Positions 6,610 to 15,130 of a DNA stretch of 15,212 nucleotides are shown piece by piece. The notes beneath the pieces are model-generated. The model was not told the origin of the DNA, searched no databases, and worked only from the letters and a program-made list of their open reading frames with translations. A program made the translations under genes and the position numbers. Each line of letters opens with the position of its first letter. Position 1 is the stretch's first letter. The DNA is from Candidatus Galloscillospira excrementavium (lineage in GTDB: Bacteria > Bacillota > Clostridia > Oscillospirales > Oscillospiraceae): positions 1 to 15,212 of the forward strand of contig DVHW01000252.1 in assembly GCA_018711785.1 (NCBI GenBank), written 5' to 3'.

Positions 6610-7296
6610 ATGGCTGAAAAGAGTCTGTCTGAGCGCACCGCGGACGCCCTCTATGAGCTGATCACCGGCACGCCGGGGCTGTGCGCCGGGGACAAGCTCC
6701 CCAACGAAAACGACCTCTCCCTCCGCTTCGGGGTCAGCCGCACCACCCTGCGGGAGGCCATCCGCGCCCTGGTGGCCCAGGGGGTGCTGGAGATCCGGCG
6801 GGGCAAGGGCACCTATATCCTCTCGTCGGAGCGCCCACCGCTGGGGTGTGACTTCGCCGCCCTCCAGCGCAGCCGGGTCCGGGTCCGGGATCTTTTCGAA
6901 GTCCGGCTCATGTTCGAGCCCCAGGTCTCCGTCCTTGCCTGCCGGCGCGCTAGTCCGGACGAGCTGGAGGAGATCGCCCGCCGGGCCGATGAGGTGGCCC
7001 GGATGGCGGCCGCCGGGGAGAACTGGCCCGAGGCCGACGAGCGCTTTCACGCCGCCATCGTGGCCGCCTGCCACAACGAGTTTCTCTCCAACCTGCTGCC
7101 CATCCTCAACCGGGCCTTTTCCGAGGGCTGCGAGCTGATGGGACGAAATATCCGCTCTCTGTCGGACACGGTCCTCCGGGACAACGAGCTGCTGGTGGAG
7201 TCCTTCCGCCTTCGGGATGAGCTGTCCGCCAGAGCCGCCATGGAGCTCCACCTCAAGCATGTGATTCACGCCCTCGGTATGGAGACCGACCCCTAA
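6610..7296 (+). CDS. GntR-family regulator, FadR subfamily (FCD domain)
   Basis: A 228-residue repressor-type protein. Residues 31-70 (LPNENDLSLRFGVSRTTLRE, then the wing with RRGKGTYI) are the typical GntR winged helix. The remainder is an all-helical FCD effector domain (about 90-220), with ERFHAAIVAACHNEF and a C-terminal AMELHLKHV segment that carries conserved histidines. FCD proteins usually sense carboxylic acids, some through a bound metal. The start at 6610 follows GGAGG at 6598-6602 with 7-base spacing. It is transcribed away from the ATPase-oxidoreductase-CoA-transferase operon across a region with three repeated half-sites, so it most likely controls that operon and itself in response to an acid substrate or product. 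That link is inference. It ends at a terminator shared with the FAH gene. Confidence 0.93.
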   Translation: MAEKSLSERTADALYELITGTPGLCAGDKLPNENDLSLRFGVSRTTLREAIRALVAQGVLEIRRGKGTYILSSERPPLGCDFAALQRSRVRVRDLFEVRLMFEPQVSVLACRRASPDELEEIARRADEVARMAAAGENWPEADERFHAAIVAACHNEFLSNLLPILNRAFSEGCELMGRNIRSLSDTVLRDNELLVESFRLRDELSARAAMELHLKHVIHALGMETDP

Positions 7297-7302
7297 AAAT
7301 CC

Positions 7303-7337
7303 GGAGCGCCCGGCGGCCAATGGCCGCCGGGCGCTCC
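7303..7337. terminator. Bidirectional rho-independent terminator
   Basis: A perfect 16-bp, very GC-rich stem pairs 7303-7318 with 7322-7337 around a 3-base loop. On the + side TTATACTCTTTT follows; on the - side the stem is followed by GGATTTTTAG. It can end both the GntR gene (+) and the FAH-family gene (-). Confidence 0.9.
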
Positions 7338-7350
7338 TTATACTCTTTTC

Positions 7351-8103
7351 TCAGCGGATGTAGCTGCGCAGGACGCCGATGCCCTGGAGTTCCACCTCCA
7401 CCGTATCCCCCCGCTGCATGGGGCCCACGCCCTCGGGCGTGCCGGTGGCGATGACGTCCCCGGGCAGCAGGGTCATGAAGGCGGTGACGTGCTCCACGAT
7501 GCGCCCCAGGGAGAAGATCAGCTTGGAGGTCCGGCTGTGCTGCCGCACCTCCCCGTTGAGCCGGGTCTCGATGGCCAGGTCGGACGCCTCCAGCTCGGTC
7601 TCGATCCATGGGCCGATGGGGCAGAAGGTGTCAAACCCCTTCCCCCGGGTCCACTGGCCGTCTTTCATCTGAATATCCCGCTCGGTGACGTCGTTGACGC
7701 AGGTGTACCCCAGCACCACGCCGGCGAAGTCCTCCGCCTTCACGTTCCGGCACCGCTTGCCGATGACCAGGCCCAGCTCGCCCTCGAAGTCCACCCGGGT
7801 GCCGAAGGAGGGGTACTCCACCGCCTCCTCGGGGCCGATGACAGCCGTGGAGGGCTTGAGGAAGATGAGGGGCTCCTGGGGCACCTCGCTGTCAAACTCC
7901 TTGGCGTGGTCCAGGTAGTTTTTGCCCACGCAGACCACCTTGCTGGGCTCCGTCGGAGCCAGCAGGCGCGCCTCGGCCAGGGGGAAGGACTCCCCGCTGC
8001 GCCGGATGCCGTCAAAGGGCGCGCCCTCCAGGCGCTTCACCCGGTCCCCCTCCAGGATGCCGTAGCACACCGCTCCGTTTCGCTCCACTCTGCACAGTCT
8101 CAT
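7351..8103 (-). CDS. Fumarylacetoacetate hydrolase (FAH) family protein
   Basis: A 250-residue metal-dependent enzyme of the FAH superfamily, which includes acylpyruvate hydrolases, 2-hydroxyhepta-2,4-diene-1,7-dioate isomerases, oxaloacetate decarboxylases and 2,4-dioxo-3-deoxy sugar-acid hydrolases. The metal triad is visible: E107 and E109 in DFEGELG and D138 in VNDVTERD. VGKNYLDHAKE supplies the usual catalytic HxxE pair (H66, E69). The C-terminus has GDVIATGTPEGVG. The first 50 residues form the small N-terminal domain seen in YcgM-like members. The start at 8103 follows AGGAGGAG. It lies 34 bases downstream of a small membrane-protein gene and probably shares its promoter. It is a distant relative of the hydratase at the left of the window, so both may act on related 2-oxo acids, but the precise reaction cannot be read from sequence. 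Confidence 0.88.
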   Translation of the reverse strand: MRLCRVERNGAVCYGILEGDRVKRLEGAPFDGIRRSGESFPLAEARLLAPTEPSKVVCVGKNYLDHAKEFDSEVPQEPLIFLKPSTAVIGPEEAVEYPSFGTRVDFEGELGLVIGKRCRNVKAEDFAGVVLGYTCVNDVTERDIQMKDGQWTRGKGFDTFCPIGPWIETELEASDLAIETRLNGEVRQHSRTSKLIFSLGRIVEHVTAFMTLLPGDVIATGTPEGVGPMQRGDTVEVELQGIGVLRSYIR

Positions 8104-8137
8104 GCCGTCTCCTCCTGTTCTCTCCCGTCTCCGGGGA

Positions 8138-8299
8138 TCATTTCTTCCATTGGTTCCCGTTCCTCATGATATCCGCGGTCAGGTATATCACCGTGGGCGC
8201 CAGGATCACCAGCGCCGCGAGGCGGTTGGCCGGCGCCGGCAGGAGAAACCCCATCAGGGCCGCCGCCGCGATCAGCAGCAGGACCGCCTTCTGTCCCAT
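8138..8299 (-). CDS. Small two-helix membrane protein of unknown function
   Basis: A 53-residue protein that I do not recognise. Two hydrophobic segments can be seen: about residues 4-21 (AVLLLIAAAALMGFLLP) and 27-46 (LAALVILAPTVIYLTADIM). They are separated by a short PAPANR turn, with a polar RNGNQWKK tail, which suggests a helical hairpin in the cytoplasmic membrane. The frame is open to an ATG at 8329, but that ATG sits inside the -10 box of the promoter; the ATG at 8299, with GGAG 3 bases before it and a G-rich stretch further up, is the better start. The ribosome site is poor. It lies 34 bases upstream of the FAH-family gene and seems to be co-transcribed with it. It could be a small transporter accessory protein or an unrelated membrane peptide. 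Confidence 0.6.
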   Translation of the reverse strand: MGQKAVLLLIAAAALMGFLLPAPANRLAALVILAPTVIYLTADIMRNGNQWKK

Positions 8300-8327
8300 A
8301 CACTCCGACCCCCTCTCGTTTTCCGCC

Positions 8328-8357
8328 ATTATAGCACGGCGGGCCGTCCCTTTTCAA
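8328..8357 (-). promoter_or_regulatory. Sigma-A promoter of the small membrane protein-FAH operon
   Basis: On the minus strand -35 TTGAAA (8352-8357) and a perfect -10 TATAAT (8328-8333) are 18 bases apart. The start of transcription should fall near 8321, about 20 bases before the ATG at 8299. Confidence 0.75.
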
Positions 8358-8523
8358 GGTTCGGCCATTCCGTTTTACAGAAAAACCTTCCATTTTTATC
8401 ATCACACAAGGCGGACCGCAGAGGCGCTCTCCCCCGGCATGTGCTCCGCCCCGGATAAGATCGGCCCCACAGAGCAATGCTAAGATTTCCAAAGGGTATC
8501 TCCAGTGTCATTCAAAACCAATC
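8358..8523. other. Non-coding stretch upstream of the fructose operon
   Basis: I see no gene here. On the + strand TTTACA (8374-8379) and TATCAT (8397-8402) are 17 bases apart and form a credible promoter that would give a leader of about 215 bases before fruR. Downstream there are only weak dyads, such as GGCGGA pairing with TCCGCC across about 29 bases, and very short ORFs without ribosome sites. Confidence 0.4.
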
Positions 8524-8560
8524 ACAATCCTGATTGTTATTGAATTTATTTGATCGAAAA
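8524..8560 (+). promoter_or_regulatory. Operator-like repeats in front of the fru promoter
   Basis: ACAATC-CT-GATTGT at 8524-8537 is a perfect 14-base dyad. From 8531 three 10-base units follow head to tail: TGATTGTTAT, TGAATTTATT and TGATCGAAAA, each beginning with TGA exactly one helical turn apart. The block ends 3 bases before the -35 box and is AT-rich against a GC-rich background. DeoR-family proteins often bind repeated short sites, so FruR is the likely ligand. Confidence 0.5.
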
Positions 8561-8563
8561 TGC

Positions 8564-8592
8564 TTGACAAGTTTGCCCGCCCCTGCTATACT
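8564..8592 (+). promoter_or_regulatory. Main sigma-A promoter of the fructose PTS operon
   Basis: Perfect -35 TTGACA (8564-8569) and -10 TATACT (8587-8592) are separated by 17 bases. Transcription should begin near 8600, shortly before the AGGAGGG ribosome site (8609-8615) and the fruR ATG at 8624. Confidence 0.88.
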
Positions 8593-8623
8593 GGGCCCAG
8601 AAAGCAACAGGAGGGAACGCCGG

Positions 8624-9379
8624 ATGCTGACAGAGGAGCGCTATGCTAAGATCCTGAGCCGGCTGGCGGAGAAAAAGGCGGTCACCGTCGCCGAGCTCAC
8701 CGAGCTGCTGGGGGCCTCGGAGGCCACGGTCCGCCGGGACCTGAACGCCCTGGCCGACCTGGGCCGCCTCAACAAGGTCCACGGCGGCGCCACCGCCCTG
8801 TCCGGGGTGTTCACCGCCGCCGAGGAGGACGTGCCCACCAAGTCCGCCCGATTTGTTGCGGAGAAGGAGGCCGTCGCCCGGTACGCCGCCACCCTGGTGT
8901 CAGGGGACGACTTCGTGTTTCTCGACGCCGGCACCACCACCGAGCGGATGATCGACTTCCTCCCCGACTCCTGCGCCGCCACCTTCATCACCAACGGCTT
9001 CCCCCACGTGCAGAAGCTGGCCCGCCGGGGACTCCGCGTGTCCATGGTGGGCGGGCAGTACAAGACAGTGACCGAGGCGGTGGTGGGAGCCCAGGCGGTC
9101 CAGGACCTGGGGCGCTACCACTTCACCAAGTGCTTCATGGGGGTCAACGGCATCACTCCCGAGGCCGGGCTCACCACCCCGGACACCGAGGAGGCGGTGG
9201 TCAAGGCCGAGGTGGTGCGCCGCTCCTACCTCTGCTACGCCCTGGCCGACCACAGCAAGTTCGGCGTGGTCTCCTCGGTGACCTTTGCCCCGCTGGAGAA
9301 GGCCTGCGTCATCACCGACCGCCTGCCCGATGAGAGCTACCGGTCCTTCACCGTCATCAAGGAGGTGTCCCGCCCGTGA
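8624..9379 (+). CDS. fruR: DeoR-family regulator of the fructose operon
   Basis: A 251-residue DeoR/GlpR-type repressor. The N-terminal helix-turn-helix covers about residues 19-57 (VTVAELTELLGASEATVRRD, followed by NKVHGGA at the end of the wing). The C-terminal sugar-phosphate sensor domain shows FLDAGTTTERM near residue 103, GGQYKTVTEAVVG, and DHSKFG near 208, all typical. Such regulators commonly respond to fructose 1-phosphate or a related sugar phosphate. The ATG at 8624 has AGGAGGG at good distance; frame extensions upstream run through the promoter and are not real. It is the first gene of the operon and overlaps fruK by 4 bases (GTGA). That position and the known fruR-fruK-fruA arrangement in Firmicutes support the fructose role. 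It probably represses its own promoter through the repeats at 8524-8560. Confidence 0.92.
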   Translation: MLTEERYAKILSRLAEKKAVTVAELTELLGASEATVRRDLNALADLGRLNKVHGGATALSGVFTAAEEDVPTKSARFVAEKEAVARYAATLVSGDDFVFLDAGTTTERMIDFLPDSCAATFITNGFPHVQKLARRGLRVSMVGGQYKTVTEAVVGAQAVQDLGRYHFTKCFMGVNGITPEAGLTTPDTEEAVVKAEVVRRSYLCYALADHSKFGVVSSVTFAPLEKACVITDRLPDESYRSFTVIKEVSRP

Positions 9380-10284
9380 TCTATACCGTCACTTTTAACC
9401 CCGCCCTGGACTACGCCGTCTATCTGGACCGCTTTGAGCACGGGGCCACCAACCGCACCGCCCGGGAGGAGCTCTCCTGCGGCGGCAAGGGCATCAATGT
9501 CTCCCTGGTCCTGCGGGAGCTGGGGGTGGAGTCGGTGGCCCTGGGCTTCCTGGCCGGCTTCACCGGGGACGCCATCGGCGCCCGGCTGCGGGAGCTGGGG
9601 GTGCGGACCGACTTCATCCGCCTCCCCGCCGGCATGAGCCGCATCAACGTCAAGATCAAGTTCCGGGGGGAGACCGAGATCAACGGCCAGGGGCCGGACA
9701 TCGACCACAGCTCCCTGGAGGCTCTGTTCGCCAAACTGGACTGCCTGGCCGCCGGAGACACCCTGGTGATCTCCGGCTCCATCCCCAGGAGCCTCCCCGC
9801 CGACATCTACGAGCGCATCCTGGCCCGGCTCCAGGGGCGGGACATCCGCTTTGTGGTGGATGCCGCTGGGCCGCTGCTGGCAAACGTCCTGCCCTACCAC
9901 CCCTTCCTCATCAAGCCCAACCACGATGAGCTGGGGGAGCTTTGCGGCACGGTCCTCTCCCCCGACGACACCGAGGCCATCGCCCGCTGCGCCCACAGCC
10001 TTCAGGAGCGGGGGGCCCGCAATGTCCTGGTCTCCATGGGGGGCTCCGGTGCCCTGCTGGTGACCGAGGACGGGCCATCCTTCCACCAGGACGTGGCCAG
10101 GGGGGAGCTGGTCAACTCGGTGGGCGCAGGGGACTCCATGGTGGCCGGTTTTCTGGCCGGCTGGCAGGAGAAGGGCGACTGGGCCTGGGCCCTGAAGCTG
10201 GGCACCGCCGCCGGCGGCGCCACCGCCTTCTCCCCCACCCTGGCCACCGGGGCGGAGATCCAACAGGTCCTGCACACCCTCTGA
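9376..10284 (+). CDS. fruK: 1-phosphofructokinase
   Basis: A 302-residue PfkB-family kinase that phosphorylates fructose 1-phosphate, the product of the PTS import next door, to fructose 1,6-bisphosphate. The N-terminus YTVTFNPALDYAVYLDRF and the substrate motif CGGKGINVS (about residues 35-43) are characteristic of 1-phosphofructokinase/tagatose 6-phosphate kinase. The C-terminal SVGAGDSMVAGF carries the anion hole and the catalytic base D253. It starts with GTG at 9376, overlapping the fruR stop, and a strong AAGGAGGT (9359-9366) lies 9 bases upstream inside fruR. A tagatose 6-phosphate kinase is the main alternative, less likely beside a fructose-type EII. It is 41 bases from fruA. Confidence 0.93.
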   Translation: MIYTVTFNPALDYAVYLDRFEHGATNRTAREELSCGGKGINVSLVLRELGVESVALGFLAGFTGDAIGARLRELGVRTDFIRLPAGMSRINVKIKFRGETEINGQGPDIDHSSLEALFAKLDCLAAGDTLVISGSIPRSLPADIYERILARLQGRDIRFVVDAAGPLLANVLPYHPFLIKPNHDELGELCGTVLSPDDTEAIARCAHSLQERGARNVLVSMGGSGALLVTEDGPSFHQDVARGELVNSVGAGDSMVAGFLAGWQEKGDWAWALKLGTAAGGATAFSPTLATGAEIQQVLHTL

Positions 10285-10325
10285 GAGAGGTTTATCATAC
10301 GCCATACAGAGAAAGGATGAGAGTT

Positions 10326-12842
10326 ATGCGCATCACCGATCTGCTCAAGCCGGAGGGCATCCGCCTGGGGGTCCGGGCGGATGGCAAGTCCGCCGCCATC
10401 GACCTGCTGGTGTCCCTCCAGGACCAGTCGGGCAACCTGACCGACCCGGCACAGTACAAATCCGATATTCTGGCCCGGGAGGAGCAGAGCACCACCGCCA
10501 TCGGCAGCGGCATCGCCGTGCCCCACGCCAAAAGTACCGCGGTCTCCCGCCCCGGCCTGGCCGCCATCACCGTGCCGGACGGTGTGGATTACGGCGCTCC
10601 GGACGGACAGCCTTCCAATCTGCTGTTCATGATCGCCGCCCCCAAGGAGGGCGGGGATGTACACCTGGAGATGCTCTCCCGGCTCATGGTCCTGCTCATG
10701 GACGACGACTTCCGCGCCAGTCTTCTGGCCGCCGGCAGCCCGGCGGAGTTCCTCTCCGCCATCGACGCCGCCGAGGCGGAAAAGTATCCGGATGAAGTGC
10801 CCCCCGCCCCGGTTTCGATTCCCTGTTCCGAAGCTCCAAACCTTCCCCGGGTAGGGGACCTGCTCCAACTCGACGGCATCCGCCTGGACGCCCAGGTATC
10901 CGGGCAGGAAGAGGCCATCGACGCGCTGGTTTCCCTTCAGGATAAGGTGGGCGCCCTGACCGACCGAGCGCAGTACAGAGCCGACATTCTGGCCCGGGAG
11001 GAACAGAGCACCACCGCCGTCGGGAGCGGTATCGCCGTGCCCCACGCCAAGAGCGCCGCAGTGAAGCGCCCCAGTCTGGTGGCCATGACGGTCCCAGCTG
11101 GTGTGGACTACGGGGCCGCCGAGGGGGGACCTGTCAAGCTGCTCTTTATGATCGCTGCGCCAGAGGGGGACAGCGAGCTCCATCTGCGTATTCTTTCCCG
11201 GCTCATGGTCCTCCTTATGGGGGAGCGCTTCCGCGCCGCGCTGCTTGCCGCCAAGACGCCGGAGGCCTTCCGCGCCGCGCTCTGTGAGGCCGAGGCGGAG
11301 AAGTATCCCGATGACCGGCCTATGATCGTTCCCCAACAGGCCGCTCCCGCCGCGCCGGCGCCCCAGCCCACTGCGGGGCCAGACTCTGCGGCCCCGGCGG
11401 CGGGCAGCAGCCGCCTGATCCTGGCGGTCACCGCCTGCCCCACCGGCATCGCCCACACCTATATGGCCGCCGAGGCCCTGGAGAAGACGGGCCGGGAGAT
11501 GGGCCTGACCCTGAAGGCCGAGACCAACGGCTCCGGCGGGGCCAAGAACGTCCTCACTCCGGAGGAGATCGCCGCCTGCGAGGGCATCATCGTGGCCGCC
11601 GACAAGAACGTGGAGATGGCCCGGTTCGACGGCAAACCGGTGCTCCGGGTGCCGGTGTCCGACGGCATCAACAAGCCCCGGGAGCTCATCGAAAAGATTC
11701 TGGACGGCAAGGCCCCCGTCTACCACGCCGAGGCCGGCTCCGCCCCCGCCGGGGACGCCGGGAGCCAGGAGGGCCTGGGCCACCGGGCCTACAAGCACCT
11801 GATGAACGGCGTGAGCCACATGCTCCCCTTCGTCATCGGCGGCGGCATCCTGATGGCCCTCTCCTTCCTGCTGGACTCCGGCGCCGCCGGCACAGCCGCC
11901 TTCGGCTCGTCCTGGATGCTCCCCGCCTTCTTCAACAAGGTGGGCAACATCGCCTTTGGCTTCATGGTGCCCATTCTGGCCGGCTATATCGCCCAGTCCA
12001 TCGCCGACCGGCCGGGCCTGATGGTGGGCTTCGTGGGCGGCTCGATGGCCGCCACCGGCGCCACCTTCCAGTACTTCGTGGACCCCACCTACCCCATCAT
12101 CCCCGCCGGCTTCCTGGGCGGCCTGCTGGCCGGCTTTGTGGGCGGCTGGTTCATGAAGGTCCTCCGCCGGGGCTGTGACCGGCTGCCCAAGTCCCTGGAG
12201 GGTATCAAGCCCGTGCTCATCTACCCGGTCATCGGCCTTTTGTTCATCGGCCTTGTGATGAGCGTCGTCAACCCCGTCATGGGGGTCATCAACTCCGCCA
12301 TCTCCGACGCTCTCACCGCCATGTCCTCCAACCCCGCCCTGTCGGTGGTGCTGGGGGCCCTGGTGGCCGGCATGATGGCCATTGACATGGGCGGGCCCTT
12401 CAACAAGGCCTCCTACGTCTTCGGCACCGCCACCATCGCCCTGGCCGCCGACGGCTTCTCCCCCGTCATGGCCGCCGTGATGATCGGCGGCATGGTGCCC
12501 CCCATCGCCATCGCCCTGGCCTGCACCTTCTTCCAAAACCGCTTCACCCCCGACGAGCGCAAGAACGGCGTGGTCAACTATATCATGGGCCTGTGCTTCA
12601 TCACCGAGGGGGCCATCCCCTTCGCCGCCTCCGACCCCCTGCGGGTCATCCCCTCCTGCATCATGGGCTCCGCCGTGGCCGGCGCCCTGTCCATGCTCTT
12701 CGGCTGCGCCTCCCCCGCGCCCCACGGCGGCATCTTCGTCTTCCCCGTCCTGCGCAACCCCCTGATGTACCTGGTGGCCCTGGCCGTCGGCTCGGTGGTG
12801 GGGATGCTGATGCTGGCCCTGCTGAAGAAAAAGAAGTCCTGA
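10326..12842 (+). CDS. fruA: Fructose PTS permease, IIA-IIA-IIB-IIC
   Basis: An 838-residue membrane protein that imports and phosphorylates fructose. Order: first IIA domain (about 1-156) with active H67 in GSGIAVPHAKS; second IIA domain (about 174-330) with H240 in the same motif; a Pro/Ala linker (332-360); IIB (363-462) with phospho-accepting C371 in TACPTGIAHTYMA; then IIC (about 486-835) with several hydrophobic helices and the MGGPFNKASYVF and FITEGAIPFA segments. It ends with a KKKKS tail. By eye the two IIA domains are about two thirds identical, with both histidines kept. Most FruA proteins have a single IIA, so the duplication is unusual. ATG 10326 is preferred because AAGGA lies 8 bases before it and overlaps the earlier ATG at 10317. 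A mannitol or 2-O-mannosylglycerate EII of the same superfamily is less likely beside fruK. Confidence 0.93.
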   Translation: MRITDLLKPEGIRLGVRADGKSAAIDLLVSLQDQSGNLTDPAQYKSDILAREEQSTTAIGSGIAVPHAKSTAVSRPGLAAITVPDGVDYGAPDGQPSNLLFMIAAPKEGGDVHLEMLSRLMVLLMDDDFRASLLAAGSPAEFLSAIDAAEAEKYPDEVPPAPVSIPCSEAPNLPRVGDLLQLDGIRLDAQVSGQEEAIDALVSLQDKVGALTDRAQYRADILAREEQSTTAVGSGIAVPHAKSAAVKRPSLVAMTVPAGVDYGAAEGGPVKLLFMIAAPEGDSELHLRILSRLMVLLMGERFRAALLAAKTPEAFRAALCEAEAEKYPDDRPMIVPQQAAPAAPAPQPTAGPDSAAPAAGSSRLILAVTACPTGIAHTYMAAEALEKTGREMGLTLKAETNGSGGAKNVLTPEEIAACEGIIVAADKNVEMARFDGKPVLRVPVSDGINKPRELIEKILDGKAPVYHAEAGSAPAGDAGSQEGLGHRAYKHLMNGVSHMLPFVIGGGILMALSFLLDSGAAGTAAFGSSWMLPAFFNKVGNIAFGFMVPILAGYIAQSIADRPGLMVGFVGGSMAATGATFQYFVDPTYPIIPAGFLGGLLAGFVGGWFMKVLRRGCDRLPKSLEGIKPVLIYPVIGLLFIGLVMSVVNPVMGVINSAISDALTAMSSNPALSVVLGALVAGMMAIDMGGPFNKASYVFGTATIALAADGFSPVMAAVMIGGMVPPIAIALACTFFQNRFTPDERKNGVVNYIMGLCFITEGAIPFAASDPLRVIPSCIMGSAVAGALSMLFGCASPAPHGGIFVFPVLRNPLMYLVALAVGSVVGMLMLALLKKKKS
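10329..11313 (+). repeat. Internal tandem duplication encoding two IIA domains
   Basis: Codons 2-156 of fruA (10329-10793) repeat at codons 175-329 (10848-11312), an offset of 519 bases. Protein identity is about 65 percent by eye, and the active-site block is much closer at DNA level (for example one mismatch in 29 bases beginning at 10470 and 10989). A linker of about 18 codons rich in proline separates the copies. Confidence 0.88.
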
Positions 12843-12878
12843 ACCCGTCATTTGAAACAAGAAAGCGAGGAATCTCCA

Positions 12879-13145
12879 ATGGTCTCCGAGAAAGTCACCG
12901 TCATCAACAAGGCCGGCTTCCACATGCGGCCCGCCAGCCTGTTCGTCCAGGCCATGGCCAAGTACAAGTCCGCCATCAACATCGTCTACAACGGCAAGAA
13001 CATCGACGGCAAGAGCATCATGAACGTCATGGCCGCCTGCATGAAGCAGGGCGCCGAGATCGAGATCCAGTGCACCGGCGAGGACGAGCAGGCCATGCTC
13101 GCCGAGGCCGCGGGCCTGGTGAAGTCCGGCCTGGGCGAGGCGTAA
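12879..13145 (+). CDS. ptsH: Phosphocarrier protein HPr
   Basis: An 88-residue phosphocarrier that takes phosphate from Enzyme I on H15 and gives it to the IIA domains. The active site reads NKAGFHMRPAS: H15 and R17 are at the normal places, with methionine at 16 where alanine is most usual. S46 is in GKSIMNVM, the regulatory serine that HPr kinase modifies in Firmicutes, so a link to catabolite control is possible. Length is standard. The ATG at 12879 follows GCGAGG at 8 bases; an upstream in-frame TTG at 12852 would add a tail with no ribosome site. It lies 36 bases after fruA. After the stop comes a strong hairpin before the Enzyme I gene. Confidence 0.94.
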   Translation: MVSEKVTVINKAGFHMRPASLFVQAMAKYKSAINIVYNGKNIDGKSIMNVMAACMKQGAEIEIQCTGEDEQAMLAEAAGLVKSGLGEA

Positions 13146-13155
13146 CGGTTCTGCC

Positions 13156-13194
13156 GGCCCTCCGGGGCGCCGTCCCCGGAGGGCCTCCCGTTTT
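13156..13194 (+). terminator. Hairpin between ptsH and ptsP, possible partial terminator
   Basis: A perfect 12-bp GC-rich stem (13156-13167 with 13174-13185, loop of 6) is followed by TCCCG and then only TTTT. The T-run is short and displaced by 5 bases, so termination would be incomplete. It could set more HPr than Enzyme I message or protect the 3' end of a processed transcript. Confidence 0.6.
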
Positions 13195-13232
13195 GTAAGC
13201 GCGCCCATCATCAAATAGAGGAGGATACGACT

Positions 13233-14939
<1,707 letters not shown>

Positions 14940-15007
14940 CGCCTCGCTTCTTCCGCGAGAAACGCCGTGATTTCAGAGAACATGGAGCACCCCCGGGCCG
15001 AAGCGAT

Positions 15008-15056
15008 AAAGACCATTCACCCTCTGTCAGAACGACAGAGGGTGAATGGTCTTTTT
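15008..15056 (+). terminator. Rho-independent terminator of the fructose PTS operon
   Basis: A perfect 21-bp stem pairs 15008-15028 with 15034-15054 around a 5-base loop and ends in TTTTT. It lies about 70 bases after the Enzyme I stop. The left arm starts with AAA only, so function on the other strand is weaker but possible for a gene entering from the right. Confidence 0.93.
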
Positions 15057-15130
15057 GATTGCTGCCCAGCGCGGTCAGCACGCGGTCTGACGCTCGGCCG
15101 GCTTTGCCGTATCCCAGAGAAATCCATTCC

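Noticed and set aside
6571..7320. A 249-codon minus-strand open frame
   Set aside because: It is antisense to the GntR gene and runs through its terminator and promoter.
8300..8329. ATG at 8329 as start of the small membrane protein
   Set aside because: It overlaps the -10 TATAAT box on the same strand, so it should not be in the transcript.
8337..8600. Catabolite-control (cre) site upstream of the fructose operon
   Set aside because: I looked for the CcpA consensus around the promoter. The nearest AT-rich sequence (TTGATCGAAAATG) lacks the required symmetry.
9942..10325. Upstream extension of the fruA frame inside fruK
   Set aside because: The frame is open but antagonistic to the genuine fruK reading frame. 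The IIA domain begins right at the ATG at 10326, which has a ribosome site.
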